From Bacteroidia bacterium (GTDB lineage: Bacteria > Bacteroidota > Bacteroidia > Bacteroidales > Marinilabiliaceae), in the NCBI GenBank assembly GCA_030526155.1, contig JAUNDI010000001.1, positions 1 through 64,000 on the forward strand: DNA of 64,000 nucleotides, given 5' to 3'. The notes beneath the pieces were generated by a model, which did no database searches, was not told where the DNA came from, and was given only the letters and a program-made list of their open reading frames with translations. Of the stretch, positions 35,538 through 44,144 are shown in pieces. Numbering within the stretch: the first letter of the stretch is position 1; each line of letters begins with the position of its first letter. The position numbers and the translations under genes were made by a program.

Positions 35538-36881
35538 TTATAGCTTCTCTACCTCTTGTCTAAATAGGTTGCCTCTATTGATGTAGCTTGTAAAAAGGTC
35601 GAAACTAGCGCAGCATGGTGAAAGTAGGACAACGTCGCCCGCTTCAGCCAACTTATTACATTGTGCCACACAATCCTCGATAGAGCGTGTCTCAACGATA
35701 GTAGGGATGTGACCTGTGTATGCCGCCAAAAGTTTGCTATTGTCTACACCCATACAAACAAGTGCCTTAACCTTCTTCTCCACCAATGGCATAAGGGTAG
35801 AGTAGTCATTGCCTTTATCTGTGCCACCAGCAATCCATACTATAGGCTTGGTTTGTGCGTCTAGGGCATACCATGCAGAGTCTACATTAGTAGCCTTTGA
35901 GTCGTTTATCCACTCCACGCCATTCAGGGTACGTACAAGTTCAAGTCTGTGCGCTGCATTTTTGAATGTAGCTAACCCTTTTTTTATCTCGGCTATTGAC
36001 AACCCTTCGTTTAGTACAGCTGCGCATGCTTGCATAGCGTTGTACATATTGTGCTTGCCATGGATGGTCATCTCATCTTGAGATACCTCTAGACGCTCTT
36101 TACCTGGCATCTCTACAACTAAGTGCCCCTCTTCTGATTCGTAAGATATTGCCCCTTTAGCTTTATCTCTACTTACCTTAACCTCTGTAGCGGTCACATT
36201 CATCTGTGGTCTCCACTCGCAACAAGTAGGGTCGTCGGCGTTACCTATGAATAGGTCCGACTTAGTTTGGTTTTGTAAAATGCGATATTTTGAGCGTATA
36301 TAGTTCTCAAACTTATACTCATATCTATCAAGGTGATCTGGAGTAATATTTGTCAATATTGCAGTATCAGCCTTAAAGTCGTACATACCATCTAGCTGGA
36401 AGCTACTGAGCTCTATCACATAGTAATCAGGTTGCACCTCTTGAGCTACCTGACGGGCTAATGAGAATCCCACATTACCAGCCAATTCTGCTTTTTTGCC
36501 TGCAGAGGTGAGTAGGTGGTGCACTAGAAGTGTTGTTGTAGTCTTACCATTAGAACCTGTAATGCAGATATGCTTTCCCTTTGAGTATGGGTATGCGAAC
36601 TCAATTTCAGATATTATCTTTTTATCAAGGGCTCTAAGCTTTTTGATGAGAGGGGCCTTCTCTGGGATGCCAGGACTCTTAACTACTATATCTGCGTCGA
36701 GAATCTTCTCCTCTGTATGTCCGCCTTGCTCAAAATCTATGTCCGCCTCTTGAAGCTCCTTAATATATTGCTCCTTGAGGTTGCCGCTATCTGAGAGGAA
36801 TGTATCAAAGCCCTTGCTTTTTGCAAGTACAGCTGCTCCAACACCGCTTTCGCCACCGCCTAATACTACTACCTTTGTCAT
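35538..36881 (-). CDS. murD: UDP-N-acetylmuramoylalanine--D-glutamate ligase
   Basis: 447 residues from ATG at 36879-36881 (MTKVVVLGGGESGVGAAV). The frame extends upstream into mraY, but MurD homologues start at this glycine-rich motif. Adds D-glutamate to UDP-MurNAc-L-Ala. ATP loop CITGSNGKTTTTLLVHH, TPDHLDRYEY and WINDSKATNVDSAW are intact. 14 nt after the mraY stop. Confidence 0.97.
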   Translation of the reverse strand: MTKVVVLGGGESGVGAAVLAKSKGFDTFLSDSGNLKEQYIKELQEADIDFEQGGHTEEKILDADIVVKSPGIPEKAPLIKKLRALDKKIISEIEFAYPYSKGKHICITGSNGKTTTTLLVHHLLTSAGKKAELAGNVGFSLARQVAQEVQPDYYVIELSSFQLDGMYDFKADTAILTNITPDHLDRYEYKFENYIRSKYRILQNQTKSDLFIGNADDPTCCEWRPQMNVTATEVKVSRDKAKGAISYESEEGHLVVEMPGKERLEVSQDEMTIHGKHNMYNAMQACAAVLNEGLSIAEIKKGLATFKNAAHRLELVRTLNGVEWINDSKATNVDSAWYALDAQTKPIVWIAGGTDKGNDYSTLMPLVEKKVKALVCMGVDNSKLLAAYTGHIPTIVETRSIEDCVAQCNKLAEAGDVVLLSPCCASFDLFTSYINRGNLFRQEVEKL

Positions 36882-36895
36882 GTATGCTCCCTCCT

Positions 36896-38152
36896 TCATC
36901 GTATTTTTAATGTTACAAGTGTAAGAATTGCCAATATGATACATACAAGCCAGAAGCGTGTAACAATCTTAGGCTCCACAATTCCTGCCTTCTGGTAGTG
37001 GTGGTGTAGAGGTGCCATGCGGAATATGCGACGTCCCTCGCCATATTTCTTCTTTGTATACTTGAAGTATCCCACTTGAATCATCACAGATAGGTTCTCC
37101 ACTAAGAAAATACCACAAAGTATAGGTAGGAGAAGCTCTGTACGAATCATGATAGCAAATACAGCTATGATACCACCTAATGTTAAGCTACCAGTATCAC
37201 CCATGAATACTTGTGCTGGATAAGCGTTATACCACAAGAATCCGATTGTAGCACCAATAAATGCCGCTCCGTAGATAACAAGTTCTGCCGAGTTGGGTAT
37301 GTACATAATATTAAGATAATTAGCATACTCTACGTGCGAAGAGACATATGCTAGGATACCTAATACTGAGCCTATGATAGCAGAACAGCCTGTAGCAAGA
37401 CCATCTAGACCGTCTGTCATATTAGCACCATTACTTGTAGCTGTAATGATAAATATGACGACAAGTGCAAATAGTAGCCAACCTAGACCCTCTTGTAGCT
37501 GACCATCTGCTGGAATAAGCGAGCGATAGTCCAACTGGTGCCCCTTTACAAAAGGTATAGATGTGATAGGCGCCTTGACATTTTTAGCGCTGCTATATTC
37601 AATATTCATATCGATATCGCTATTAGCAACCTCATTTTGTACTATTGTGGTTACTTCTTTGCTAGTTGTAGAGTTGTCTCTAACTACGATATCAGGGCTG
37701 AGGTACAATGTGAGAGCCACTATAGCACCAAGACCAACCTGACCAACAATCTTAAATCTGCCTGCTAGTCCCTCCTTATTCTTCTTGAATACCTTAATAT
37801 AGTCATCGAGGAAGCCTATGGCACCCATCCAAACAGTAGTTACTATCATCAGTAATACGTATGTATTGTCGAGCTGATTGAGAAGTAACACAGGTATCAA
37901 TATAGATGCTATGATGATGATACCACCCATAGTAGGTGTGCCCTTCTTTTGGAGTTGCCCCTCAAGACCTAGGTCGCGTACCAACTCTCCAATTTGCTGT
38001 TTCTGCAACCGTGCAATGATATACTTTCCAATGATGGTGGCTGTGAGTAGAGATATAATAACAGCCATTCCAGCACGGAATGATATGTACTGAAATACAT
38101 TTGCGCCAGGAACTCCTAGTTCGCTTAAGTATTGAAATACGTAGTACAACAT
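36896..38152 (-). CDS. mraY: Phospho-N-acetylmuramoyl-pentapeptide transferase
   Basis: 418 residues, ten-helix membrane enzyme that transfers phospho-MurNAc-pentapeptide to undecaprenyl phosphate (lipid I). Family motifs [36 protein letters not shown] and the MAPLHHHYQ loop are present. It is longer than E. coli MraY (360) because of a periplasmic insertion at ~155-215, common in Bacteroidota. 26 nt after murE. Confidence 0.97.
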   Translation of the reverse strand: MLYYVFQYLSELGVPGANVFQYISFRAGMAVIISLLTATIIGKYIIARLQKQQIGELVRDLGLEGQLQKKGTPTMGGIIIIASILIPVLLLNQLDNTYVLLMIVTTVWMGAIGFLDDYIKVFKKNKEGLAGRFKIVGQVGLGAIVALTLYLSPDIVVRDNSTTSKEVTTIVQNEVANSDIDMNIEYSSAKNVKAPITSIPFVKGHQLDYRSLIPADGQLQEGLGWLLFALVVIFIITATSNGANMTDGLDGLATGCSAIIGSVLGILAYVSSHVEYANYLNIMYIPNSAELVIYGAAFIGATIGFLWYNAYPAQVFMGDTGSLTLGGIIAVFAIMIRTELLLPILCGIFLVENLSVMIQVGYFKYTKKKYGEGRRIFRMAPLHHHYQKAGIVEPKIVTRFWLVCIILAILTLVTLKIR

Positions 38153-38178
38153 TTTCTGACTCTATATTTTTCTGTTAG

Positions 38179-39636
38179 TTATTCCAATCCAAATATCTTG
38201 CGTACCTCTTCGCGATCATCAAAGTGGTGTTTCACCCCTTGAATGTCTTGGTAGTCTTCATGTCCTTTACCTGCAATAAGGATAATATCTCCTGCGTTAG
38301 CAATTTTCATTGCTGTGCGTATTGCTTCACGACGGTCAACGATGGTCAATACTTGTTCTAGCTCTGCCTCATTAAGACCGGCCTTCATGTCCTCTAGGAT
38401 AGCTATAGGGTCCTCGGTACGAGGGTTATCGCTAGTGAGTATTACCTGTTGTGCCCCCTTAACCGCCTCTTTGGCCATCTCCGGGCGTTTGGTTTTATCT
38501 CTATCTCCACCACAACCGCATACACATATTAGGCGTTGATTGTCCTTTCTGATGGCATTGATGGTAGATATTACATTTGTCAACGCATCAGGTGTATGAG
38601 CGTAGTCTACTATAGCAGTCTTGCCATCTTTAGATCTTATAGTCTCAAATCTACCATCTACTGGGTGTAGTGTGCTCAATACTCTAAGTACATCGTGAGG
38701 GTCCTCTCCCATAGAGCAAGCTGCTCCATATATTGCAGTTAGGTTATATGCATTAAATGTACCTACGAATAGCATAAATGCCTCGATATTGCCCATCTTG
38801 AGTTCTGTGCCCTCAAAGCCTTGCTCTACTATGCTACATTTGTAGTCGGCCATTGTGCGTAGGGAGTAGGTATATTTTTTCGCTGCAGTATTTTGTAGCA
38901 TTATATTACCATTCTTATCATCAATATTGGTAAGTGCAAAGGCCTCCTTTTTTAGGCTATCAAAGAATCCCTTCTTTGCTTGTATATAATTGCTGAATGT
39001 CTTATGGTAATCTAGGTGGTCGTGTGTGATATTGGTAAATATACCGCCATCGAAATCCAAACCTGCTATACGATGTTGTACTACAGAGTGTGAACTCACC
39101 TCCATAAAGCAGTGGGTGCATCCTGCATCTACCATCTTTCTCATTTGGCGGTTGAGCTCTATCGCGTCTGGGGTAGTGTGTGTAGCTGGCATCCTCTCGC
39201 CCTTTATGTAGTTGGCTACGGTAGAGAATAGACCGCAATTCTTGCCCATTGCGGTGAATAGCCTATATAAAAGTGTGGCAATAGTGGTCTTTCCGTTGGT
39301 TCCCGTTACGCCTACTAGTTTCATCTGGCGAGATGGGTATCCAAAGAAGGCCGAAGCCATAAGACCAAGTGCCAAGTGTGTATCTTCTGTTACTACGTAT
39401 GTTACGCCATCTACTATATTTTCAGGCTTTACTTGGCATACGATAGCTTTGCAACCAAGCTCTATAGCTTTGTTGATATAGGCATGACCATCAGTTTTCT
39501 CGCCCTTCTGGGCTACGAAGAGAACGCCTTCAATAGCTTTGCGGCTATCGAATGTCATGTCATTGATCTCAATGTTTGCGTTGCCTATAACCTCTAAGGT
39601 GTTAGGTAACTCTTGTATTAGTTTGTTAAGTATCAT
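38179..39636 (-). CDS. murE: UDP-MurNAc-tripeptide (meso-diaminopimelate) synthetase
   Basis: 485 residues. Adds the third stem residue. ATP loop GVTGTNGKTTIATLLYR, TNITHDHLDYHKTF with the dipeptide site, and the C-terminal AHTPDAL and LTSDNPRTEDP. The DNPR motif marks meso-diaminopimelate as substrate rather than lysine. 27 nt after ftsI. Confidence 0.97.
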   Translation of the reverse strand: MILNKLIQELPNTLEVIGNANIEINDMTFDSRKAIEGVLFVAQKGEKTDGHAYINKAIELGCKAIVCQVKPENIVDGVTYVVTEDTHLALGLMASAFFGYPSRQMKLVGVTGTNGKTTIATLLYRLFTAMGKNCGLFSTVANYIKGERMPATHTTPDAIELNRQMRKMVDAGCTHCFMEVSSHSVVQHRIAGLDFDGGIFTNITHDHLDYHKTFSNYIQAKKGFFDSLKKEAFALTNIDDKNGNIMLQNTAAKKYTYSLRTMADYKCSIVEQGFEGTELKMGNIEAFMLFVGTFNAYNLTAIYGAACSMGEDPHDVLRVLSTLHPVDGRFETIRSKDGKTAIVDYAHTPDALTNVISTINAIRKDNQRLICVCGCGGDRDKTKRPEMAKEAVKGAQQVILTSDNPRTEDPIAILEDMKAGLNEAELEQVLTIVDRREAIRTAMKIANAGDIILIAGKGHEDYQDIQGVKHHFDDREEVRKIFGLE

Positions 39637-39663
39637 GACTATATCTGTTGTTTATATTGTGTT

Positions 39664-41763
39664 CTAATTCTTTAATGTAAGTTTTATTTGCGATCCTTTG
39701 GGCGCAATGCTATTAGGGGATAGCGACTGCATAGATACATGTCCGTATCCCGATAGTTGCACCTTCAGTCCGGCTCTCTCTAATACACATACAGCATCTG
39801 CAGCTCCCATACCTCTGACATCTGGGACCTGACTATTTACAAAGTATCTCTCTTTTAGCTTTATGTCATTATCTTGTGCCGTAGCTGAAAGCCACTCGGA
39901 GTTGCTTTTTAGGCTAGAATGTGGAATGTCCAACTCATTCAATACTTTTTTTAGTTCGCGTGCCTTACCGCCTTTAGAGTACGGCATGTTATTGGTGAGT
40001 TTTATCTCGTTTGTCTGCAATACATTGCCTTTTTTGAACTCTGCGGCGTATAGCCTATCTGCAATATCCTTAACTACTGCTCCGGCAACAACATTACCAT
40101 ACAAACCTGTCTTGGCACCATATACCATTACTAGGCAAGAGTATAGAGGTGCATCTGCTGGGAAGAAGCCTGCAAATGATGCTAGATATGTCTTTTGGTA
40201 TACTCCATTTTTCACAGTCTGTGCTGTACCTGTTTTGCCTGCTATCTTATATGGAGTATTGTTGATATTCATGGCTGTACCTTTTTCTACTACGCCTTTA
40301 AGCATCTCATGAACAGTCTTGATGGTCTTTCTAGATGCTATGGAGCTACGTAGTACCTCAGGATGATAACTTTTGTATACCTCACCATCTTTGTCAAGGC
40401 TTTGTACAAGCATTGGGCGCATCATCTTACCGCCATTGGCTACTGCATTGTAGAATGCTAATAGCTGAATAGGGGTAATCTGTAACTCGTAGCCTATCGA
40501 CATCCATGGTAGGGTGGTGCCATACCAATTCTTAGCCCCGACGCTCTTCAAGAATGTTTTTTTCTCTCCAACTATGTCAAGCCCTAGGGAGTCGCAAAGA
40601 CCAAAGTCGTTAAGCCTATCTATATATCTTTGTGGGTTTGTGCCGTAGTTCTTGACTGCTAATCTTGCAAATGCTACGTTGCTAGACTCCTCAAAGGCTC
40701 TTGATAATGTGATATATGTCTCTTCGCCTTGGTGTGAGTCTTTTAGTACTCGGTCGTAAAACTTATACTGACCTCCAAATATATTTATGGTGTCGGTTGG
40801 TCTAGAGTACCCATCCTCCAAACAGGCCATCATAGTGGCTAGTTTGAATGTAGAGCCTGGGTCAACTGCTGTGCCTATAGCGAAGTTGTAGTAGTTCTCG
40901 TCGTAACTACCATCTTCTCTTCTCTTGAGGTTTACAATAGCTTTGATAGCACCTGTCTTGACCTCCATTACTAGGGCTATGCCATACTCTGCCTCACGGC
41001 GTTGGAGCTGTGTCATTAGTGAGTGCTCTGCAACGTCTTGGATGTCAATGTCTATTGTAGTATGTACGTCTAAGCCATCTTCTGGGGCTACATCTGTACG
41101 GTTAAGCCATCTGCCGCCAATACATATCTTTTGGCCTACGCCATTTATGCCTCTAAGTTGTTTGTCGAAAGATTGTTCTAGGCCATACATACCGCCTTTG
41201 TCTTTGTCGTCATATAGGCGTCCTACTGTTCTGGCTGCTAATAGGCCGAATGGTCTCTCTCTTGCACCGCTCTCCTCTACAAGGCATCCTCCTCTATTTC
41301 TGCCTAGGCGGAGTATTGGGAAGGATGTTACAATTTTCTTCTCAGTAAGTGTTAGTCGCCTTCCTGTAGGGGTGAGTCTTATGTATCTGCGACCTTTAGC
41401 TCTGCTGTCGCAAATATATTTCTTGTATTGGGCTGGGGTTCTATCTTTGAAGAACCGTGATAGGTAGATTGCTAATGAGTCAATCTCTTTGTCGAATATC
41501 TTCTTTAGTCCATCTGCACAAGGGTCCATGTAGACCGTATATTCGTTGATGGAGCATGCCAACTTTCTTCCATCTGTGGCAAGTATGTCACCTCGCTTGG
41601 CTGCAAGTACCACTTGCTCTTTCTTGTCGACTTTCAAACTGGCCTCTTCGCCGTTGACAATCTTCTCCTTGAAGAATTTCACAGCTACTAATAGCATAAG
41701 TAGGAGTATTACGACCCCCACCAATAAAGATCTTCTCTTTATGCTATTACGTGTTACAGCCAT
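39664..41763 (-). CDS. ftsI: Septal penicillin-binding protein (FtsI/PBP3-like) with PASTA domain
   Basis: 699 residues. Short cytoplasmic tail, one membrane helix (~13-30), pedestal domain, transpeptidase domain with S304-T-F-K in DPGSTFKLATM, the SSN motif in ESSNVAFAR and KTGT in IAGKTGTAQ. One C-terminal PASTA repeat starts VPDVRGMGAADAVCVLERAG (about 640-699). Makes septal peptide crosslinks with FtsW. 36 nt after ftsL. Confidence 0.96.
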   Translation of the reverse strand: MAVTRNSIKRRSLLVGVVILLLMLLVAVKFFKEKIVNGEEASLKVDKKEQVVLAAKRGDILATDGRKLACSINEYTVYMDPCADGLKKIFDKEIDSLAIYLSRFFKDRTPAQYKKYICDSRAKGRRYIRLTPTGRRLTLTEKKIVTSFPILRLGRNRGGCLVEESGARERPFGLLAARTVGRLYDDKDKGGMYGLEQSFDKQLRGINGVGQKICIGGRWLNRTDVAPEDGLDVHTTIDIDIQDVAEHSLMTQLQRREAEYGIALVMEVKTGAIKAIVNLKRREDGSYDENYYNFAIGTAVDPGSTFKLATMMACLEDGYSRPTDTINIFGGQYKFYDRVLKDSHQGEETYITLSRAFEESSNVAFARLAVKNYGTNPQRYIDRLNDFGLCDSLGLDIVGEKKTFLKSVGAKNWYGTTLPWMSIGYELQITPIQLLAFYNAVANGGKMMRPMLVQSLDKDGEVYKSYHPEVLRSSIASRKTIKTVHEMLKGVVEKGTAMNINNTPYKIAGKTGTAQTVKNGVYQKTYLASFAGFFPADAPLYSCLVMVYGAKTGLYGNVVAGAVVKDIADRLYAAEFKKGNVLQTNEIKLTNNMPYSKGGKARELKKVLNELDIPHSSLKSNSEWLSATAQDNDIKLKERYFVNSQVPDVRGMGAADAVCVLERAGLKVQLSGYGHVSMQSLSPNSIAPKGSQIKLTLKN

Positions 41764-41799
41764 GATAATGCCAAGTTAATCTTTGATTCTCTCTCTCTT

Positions 41800-42102
41800 T
41801 TATTCTAATATTCTTGGAGGGTCAGTGAGCTCCTCTAGCCCTAGCCCCTCTTGTCGCATCTTCTTAAGTACCTCACTCTGTTTGCTCATCTCCATCAGCT
41901 TCGCTGATGAGGTGATGCGTTCATATTTGAGGTCTTCTATCTCTTTTTTTAGTGCGGCCTCTTTGCGCATTAAACTCTCCACTTGGTTGTGGTTATTTAT
42001 GTGCAATAGAATGAGTAATACCGCAAAAATGGCAAATTTCGTCGAGAACCATGAAGGGCGACGAAATTGCTCTTTTATATTATTGTACGACTTTTCACTC
42101 AT
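41800..42102 (-). CDS. ftsL: FtsL-like division protein
   Basis: 100 residues: ~18-residue cytoplasmic tail, one membrane helix (FAIFAVLLILLHI, ~23-36), then a coiled coil (EAALKKEIEDLKYERITSSA) and a short tail ending DPPRILE. This size and topology, and the position between rsmH and ftsI, identify FtsL in Bacteroidota despite low sequence conservation. Its start overlaps the rsmH stop by 8 nt. Confidence 0.88.
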   Translation of the reverse strand: MSEKSYNNIKEQFRRPSWFSTKFAIFAVLLILLHINNHNQVESLMRKEAALKKEIEDLKYERITSSAKLMEMSKQSEVLKKMRQEGLGLEELTDPPRILE

Positions 42103-43066
42103 CGTCCTCCTCCTTTCTAATGGCTACTCTTAGTTTAGCACTTCTAGAACGAGGGTTCCTCGTTATCTCGTCGTTATCGGGTACTATGGCTTTGCGTGTT
42201 ATGGCCTCAAGGGGCACATCTACAGCACCATATATATCTTGTTCGGCTTGCGCCGTCAGTGGGTCGCCACTCTTGATGAGGTTCTTTACCATCCTGTCTT
42301 CCAACGAGTGGTAGGCTATGACGGATAGTCGCCCACTTCCTGGCTTCAATACCCTTACGCTCTGTAGAAGCATCTGTCTTAGGGCTCTCATCTCCTGGTT
42401 GACCTCTATTCTCAAGGCTTGGAAGAGCTGAGCTAGTACCTTGCTTTGCATCTTTGCAGGGGTGGTCTGCTCTATTAGCTCTCGTAGCTGGCCAGTTGTC
42501 TTTATCGCCCCCTTGCTACGGGCTTTTATGAGGGCTTGGGCCATCTTTCTTGGGTTTTGCACCTCGCCGTATGTAGCAAGAATATTGGTAAGGGCCGCTT
42601 CGTCATATGTGGCTATTATATCTGCTGCCGTGTGTTTCATGCCTTTTGACATACGCATGTCTAGTGGGGCATCAAAGCGGAATGAGAAGCCTCGCTCAGC
42701 ATCGTCAAAGTGGTGGGATGATACTCCTAAGTCGGCTAATATTCCATCCACATACTCTATCCCTAGGTAGTGCAAGAAGTGCTCCATGAAGCGGAAGTTG
42801 TGGCGTACAAGTGTTAGCCTATCGTCGTCGGGTTTATTCTCCCAGGCCTCTTGGTCTTGGTCAAAGGCTATAAGTCGGCCATTCGGACCAAGCCTACGTA
42901 GTATCTCTCTACTGTGCCCACCGCCTCCAAATGTCACATCTACATACACCCCATCAGGTTTTATGTCTAGACCATCAACAGTAGGATGTAGTAACACCGG
43001 AACATGGTATACCTGCTCCATATTCTCGTCGTGTGCGAGTACTATGTCGTCTTTCTGCTTTTTCAT
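42095..43066 (-). CDS. rsmH: 16S rRNA (cytosine1402-N4)-methyltransferase
   Basis: 323 residues. N-terminal YHVPVLLHPTVDGL and SAM motif VDVTFGGGGHSREIL; the C-terminal FQALRIEVNQEM and IAYHSLEDRMVKN blocks are RsmH signatures. Methylates C1402 in the ribosomal P site. Overlaps mraZ by 4 nt and ftsL by 8 nt, so all three are translationally coupled. Confidence 0.97.
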   Translation of the reverse strand: MKKQKDDIVLAHDENMEQVYHVPVLLHPTVDGLDIKPDGVYVDVTFGGGGHSREILRRLGPNGRLIAFDQDQEAWENKPDDDRLTLVRHNFRFMEHFLHYLGIEYVDGILADLGVSSHHFDDAERGFSFRFDAPLDMRMSKGMKHTAADIIATYDEAALTNILATYGEVQNPRKMAQALIKARSKGAIKTTGQLRELIEQTTPAKMQSKVLAQLFQALRIEVNQEMRALRQMLLQSVRVLKPGSGRLSVIAYHSLEDRMVKNLIKSGDPLTAQAEQDIYGAVDVPLEAITRKAIVPDNDEITRNPRSRSAKLRVAIRKEEDDE

Positions 43067-43506
43067 CCTAAAAACTCTTGCGCTAATTCTGCCAATGATT
43101 CTGTGCTGATTGGTTGCTGATTTAGAGTCTCAGTCGACCAAATCTCTATATATCGGTCTAGCCCAAGGAAATTTACCTCCTTGTCTATATGTGCTAAGTC
43201 TGTCAACTTCTTGGGAATCAATATACGCCCATTGGTATCAAGTTGCAGCTCACAGGTGTTCATCTGAAATTCACGCATCAGTTGCCTATGTTTCCTGTCA
43301 AACATATTCAACTTATTGCGCATCATCTCCATATCTTCCTCCCATGTCTTATATGGGACAAGTCTTATGCAATCTTCATAAATATCTTTCTGAGCCACCA
43401 AACGTAGGTCTCCCATCTCCTCAAGCGTATGCTTAAAGGCAGCAGGTAAAATAACCCTCTGTTTTATATCCATTTTGGCGTTAAAATCACCTATAAAAGT
43501 GCTCAT
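43063..43506 (-). CDS. mraZ: Transcriptional regulator MraZ
   Basis: 147 residues with two SpoVT/AbrB-like repeats: N-terminal GDFNAKMDIKQRVILPAAFK and second CELQLDTNGRILIPKKLTD. MraZ binds repeats upstream of its own gene and represses the dcw operon. Three perfect CCACTTT (AAAGTGG on the coding strand) boxes lie 45-71 nt upstream of this start. First gene of the operon, overlapping rsmH by 4 nt. Confidence 0.96.
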   Translation of the reverse strand: MSTFIGDFNAKMDIKQRVILPAAFKHTLEEMGDLRLVAQKDIYEDCIRLVPYKTWEEDMEMMRNKLNMFDRKHRQLMREFQMNTCELQLDTNGRILIPKKLTDLAHIDKEVNFLGLDRYIEIWSTETLNQQPISTESLAELAQEFLG

Positions 43507-43531
43507 ACAGATATTATGACCGAATCGAGTT

Positions 43532-43539
43532 CAAAGGTA
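43532..43539 (-). promoter_or_regulatory. dcw operon -7 box
   Basis: On the minus strand TACCTTTG matches TAnnTTTG, 26 nt before the mraZ start. The -33 region is replaced by or overlaps the MraZ boxes; no TTG is seen at the usual distance. Confidence 0.65.
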
Positions 43540-43550
43540 AATAAAATACT

Positions 43551-43577
43551 CCACTTTAAACCACTTTCTCCCACTTT
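43551..43577 (-). promoter_or_regulatory. MraZ operator: three 10-nt-spaced boxes
   Basis: CCACTTT at 43551, 43561 and 43571, i.e. three AAAGTGG direct repeats on the mraZ strand with 3-nt spacers. This is the arrangement (three or four repeats, 10-nt period, GTGG core) described for MraZ binding sites. The boxes cover the -33 region of the dcw promoter, fitting repression. Confidence 0.88.
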
Positions 43578-43648
43578 TAACACAATATATTTGTAACTAT
43601 TTGATATTTAGTACGATAGTGGTATTCTTCATCTCTTCATATTTCTTA

Positions 43649-43679
43649 TTGTATAATTGAAGTATATTCCCTAACTTTG
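43649..43679 (+). promoter_or_regulatory. Promoter of candidate small RNA
   Basis: TTG (43649-43651), 20-nt spacer, TAACTTTG (43672-43679): a full match to the Bacteroidota consensus, with no gene within 450 nt downstream. Confidence 0.65.
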
Positions 43680-43685
43680 CCTTCG

Positions 43686-43774
43686 CAAACTTTTGAAACA
43701 TATGACGTGTAATATATAGAGTTTTGAGTGGTTATGAGTAAAGGCTGGCCGTGATGGTCAGCCAACTCTTTTTT
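43686..43774 (+). ncRNA. Candidate small RNA of ~90 nt
   Basis: A strong consensus promoter is followed ~60 nt after the predicted start by a hairpin GGCTGGCC (43743-43750) / GGTCAGCC (43756-43763) and a run of six T (43769-43774). The only frame inside is six codons (MSKGWP at ~43735), ending within the hairpin. The unit could be a free small RNA or a leader peptide/attenuator. No known RNA family recognised. Confidence 0.45.
43743..43774 (+). terminator. Intrinsic terminator of the candidate small RNA
   Basis: Eight-base-pair stem with one G-U, 5-nt loop, AACTC spacer, six T. Confidence 0.75.
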
Positions 43775-43839
43775 ATGACACCCCTATTCCTTGTTTTCCA
43801 CTCCTCAAAATCATAACAATTATTCCTAATCTAAATTTC

Positions 43840-43905
43840 CGCTAACCTCGCTCTAACCTCCCTATATGCTCCCTATATGCACTCTATGAGCAAAAAGGGG
43901 CAAAA
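43840..43905 (+). repeat. 11-nt-period intergenic array B (upstream of TonB receptor)
   Basis: Six 11-nt steps: CGCTAACCTCG (43840), CTCTAACCTCC (43851), CTATATGCTCC (43862), CTATATGCACT (43873), CTATGAGCAAA (43884), AAGGGGCAAAA (43895). The first unit is identical to the first unit of array A at 7271. Confidence 0.85.
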
Positions 43906-43990
43906 TATATCTATTCCTTATAGTTTTTTCTGTCGGCTTTTATTCGTCCATAATTCCCTTTTTTCTCTTGCCGTTTATCCCCAAATCTCT

Positions 43991-44075
43991 CATTTCGTCC
44001 CTAAATGGGGTGATTTTAACATTGCATTTCGTCCCCAAAATGTGCATTTCGTCACATATTCTTGCATTGTATCCC
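43991..44075 (+). repeat. CATTTCGTC motif cluster upstream of TonB receptor
   Basis: CATTTCGTC at 43991, 44025 and 44045 and a weaker CATTGTATC at 44065; the last three are spaced exactly 20 nt. The 44045 copy extends to CATTTCGTCACATAT, nearly the same as 7436-7450 before pyrB. Candidate regulator sites on one face of the helix. Confidence 0.55.
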
Positions 44076-44104
44076 ACAAATTATGCACTTCCTAATTGCT
44101 CATA

Positions 44105-44112
44105 TACCTTTG
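44105..44112 (+). promoter_or_regulatory. TonB receptor -7 box
   Basis: TACCTTTG matches TAnnTTTG, 32 nt before ATG 44145. No good -33 element; the CATTTCGTC cluster sits just upstream, so an activator may replace it. Confidence 0.55.
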
Positions 44113-44144
44113 CATTCATCAATCAGACTACAAACAGTAATAGA

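Larger units (their letters stand above)
43507..44144. other. 638-nt divergent region between mraZ and the TonB receptor
   Basis: Holds the dcw promoter and MraZ boxes, a candidate small RNA with promoter and terminator (43649-43774), the 11-nt-period array B (43840-43905), four CATTT-type motifs (43991-44075) and the receptor promoter. No protein-coding gene seen. Confidence 0.75.

Noticed and set aside
39863..40312. A 149-codon + strand frame antisense to ftsI
   Set aside because: Shadow of a well-supported transpeptidase gene; no start signal or motif.
43735..43755. MSKGWP as a tryptophan-type leader peptide
   Set aside because: One Trp codon only and no biosynthetic gene downstream; kept only as a rival reading of the small RNA.
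43968..44144. Longer N-terminus for the TonB receptor
   Set aside because: That stretch holds the CATTTCGTC cluster and the promoter; the signal peptide begins at 44145.
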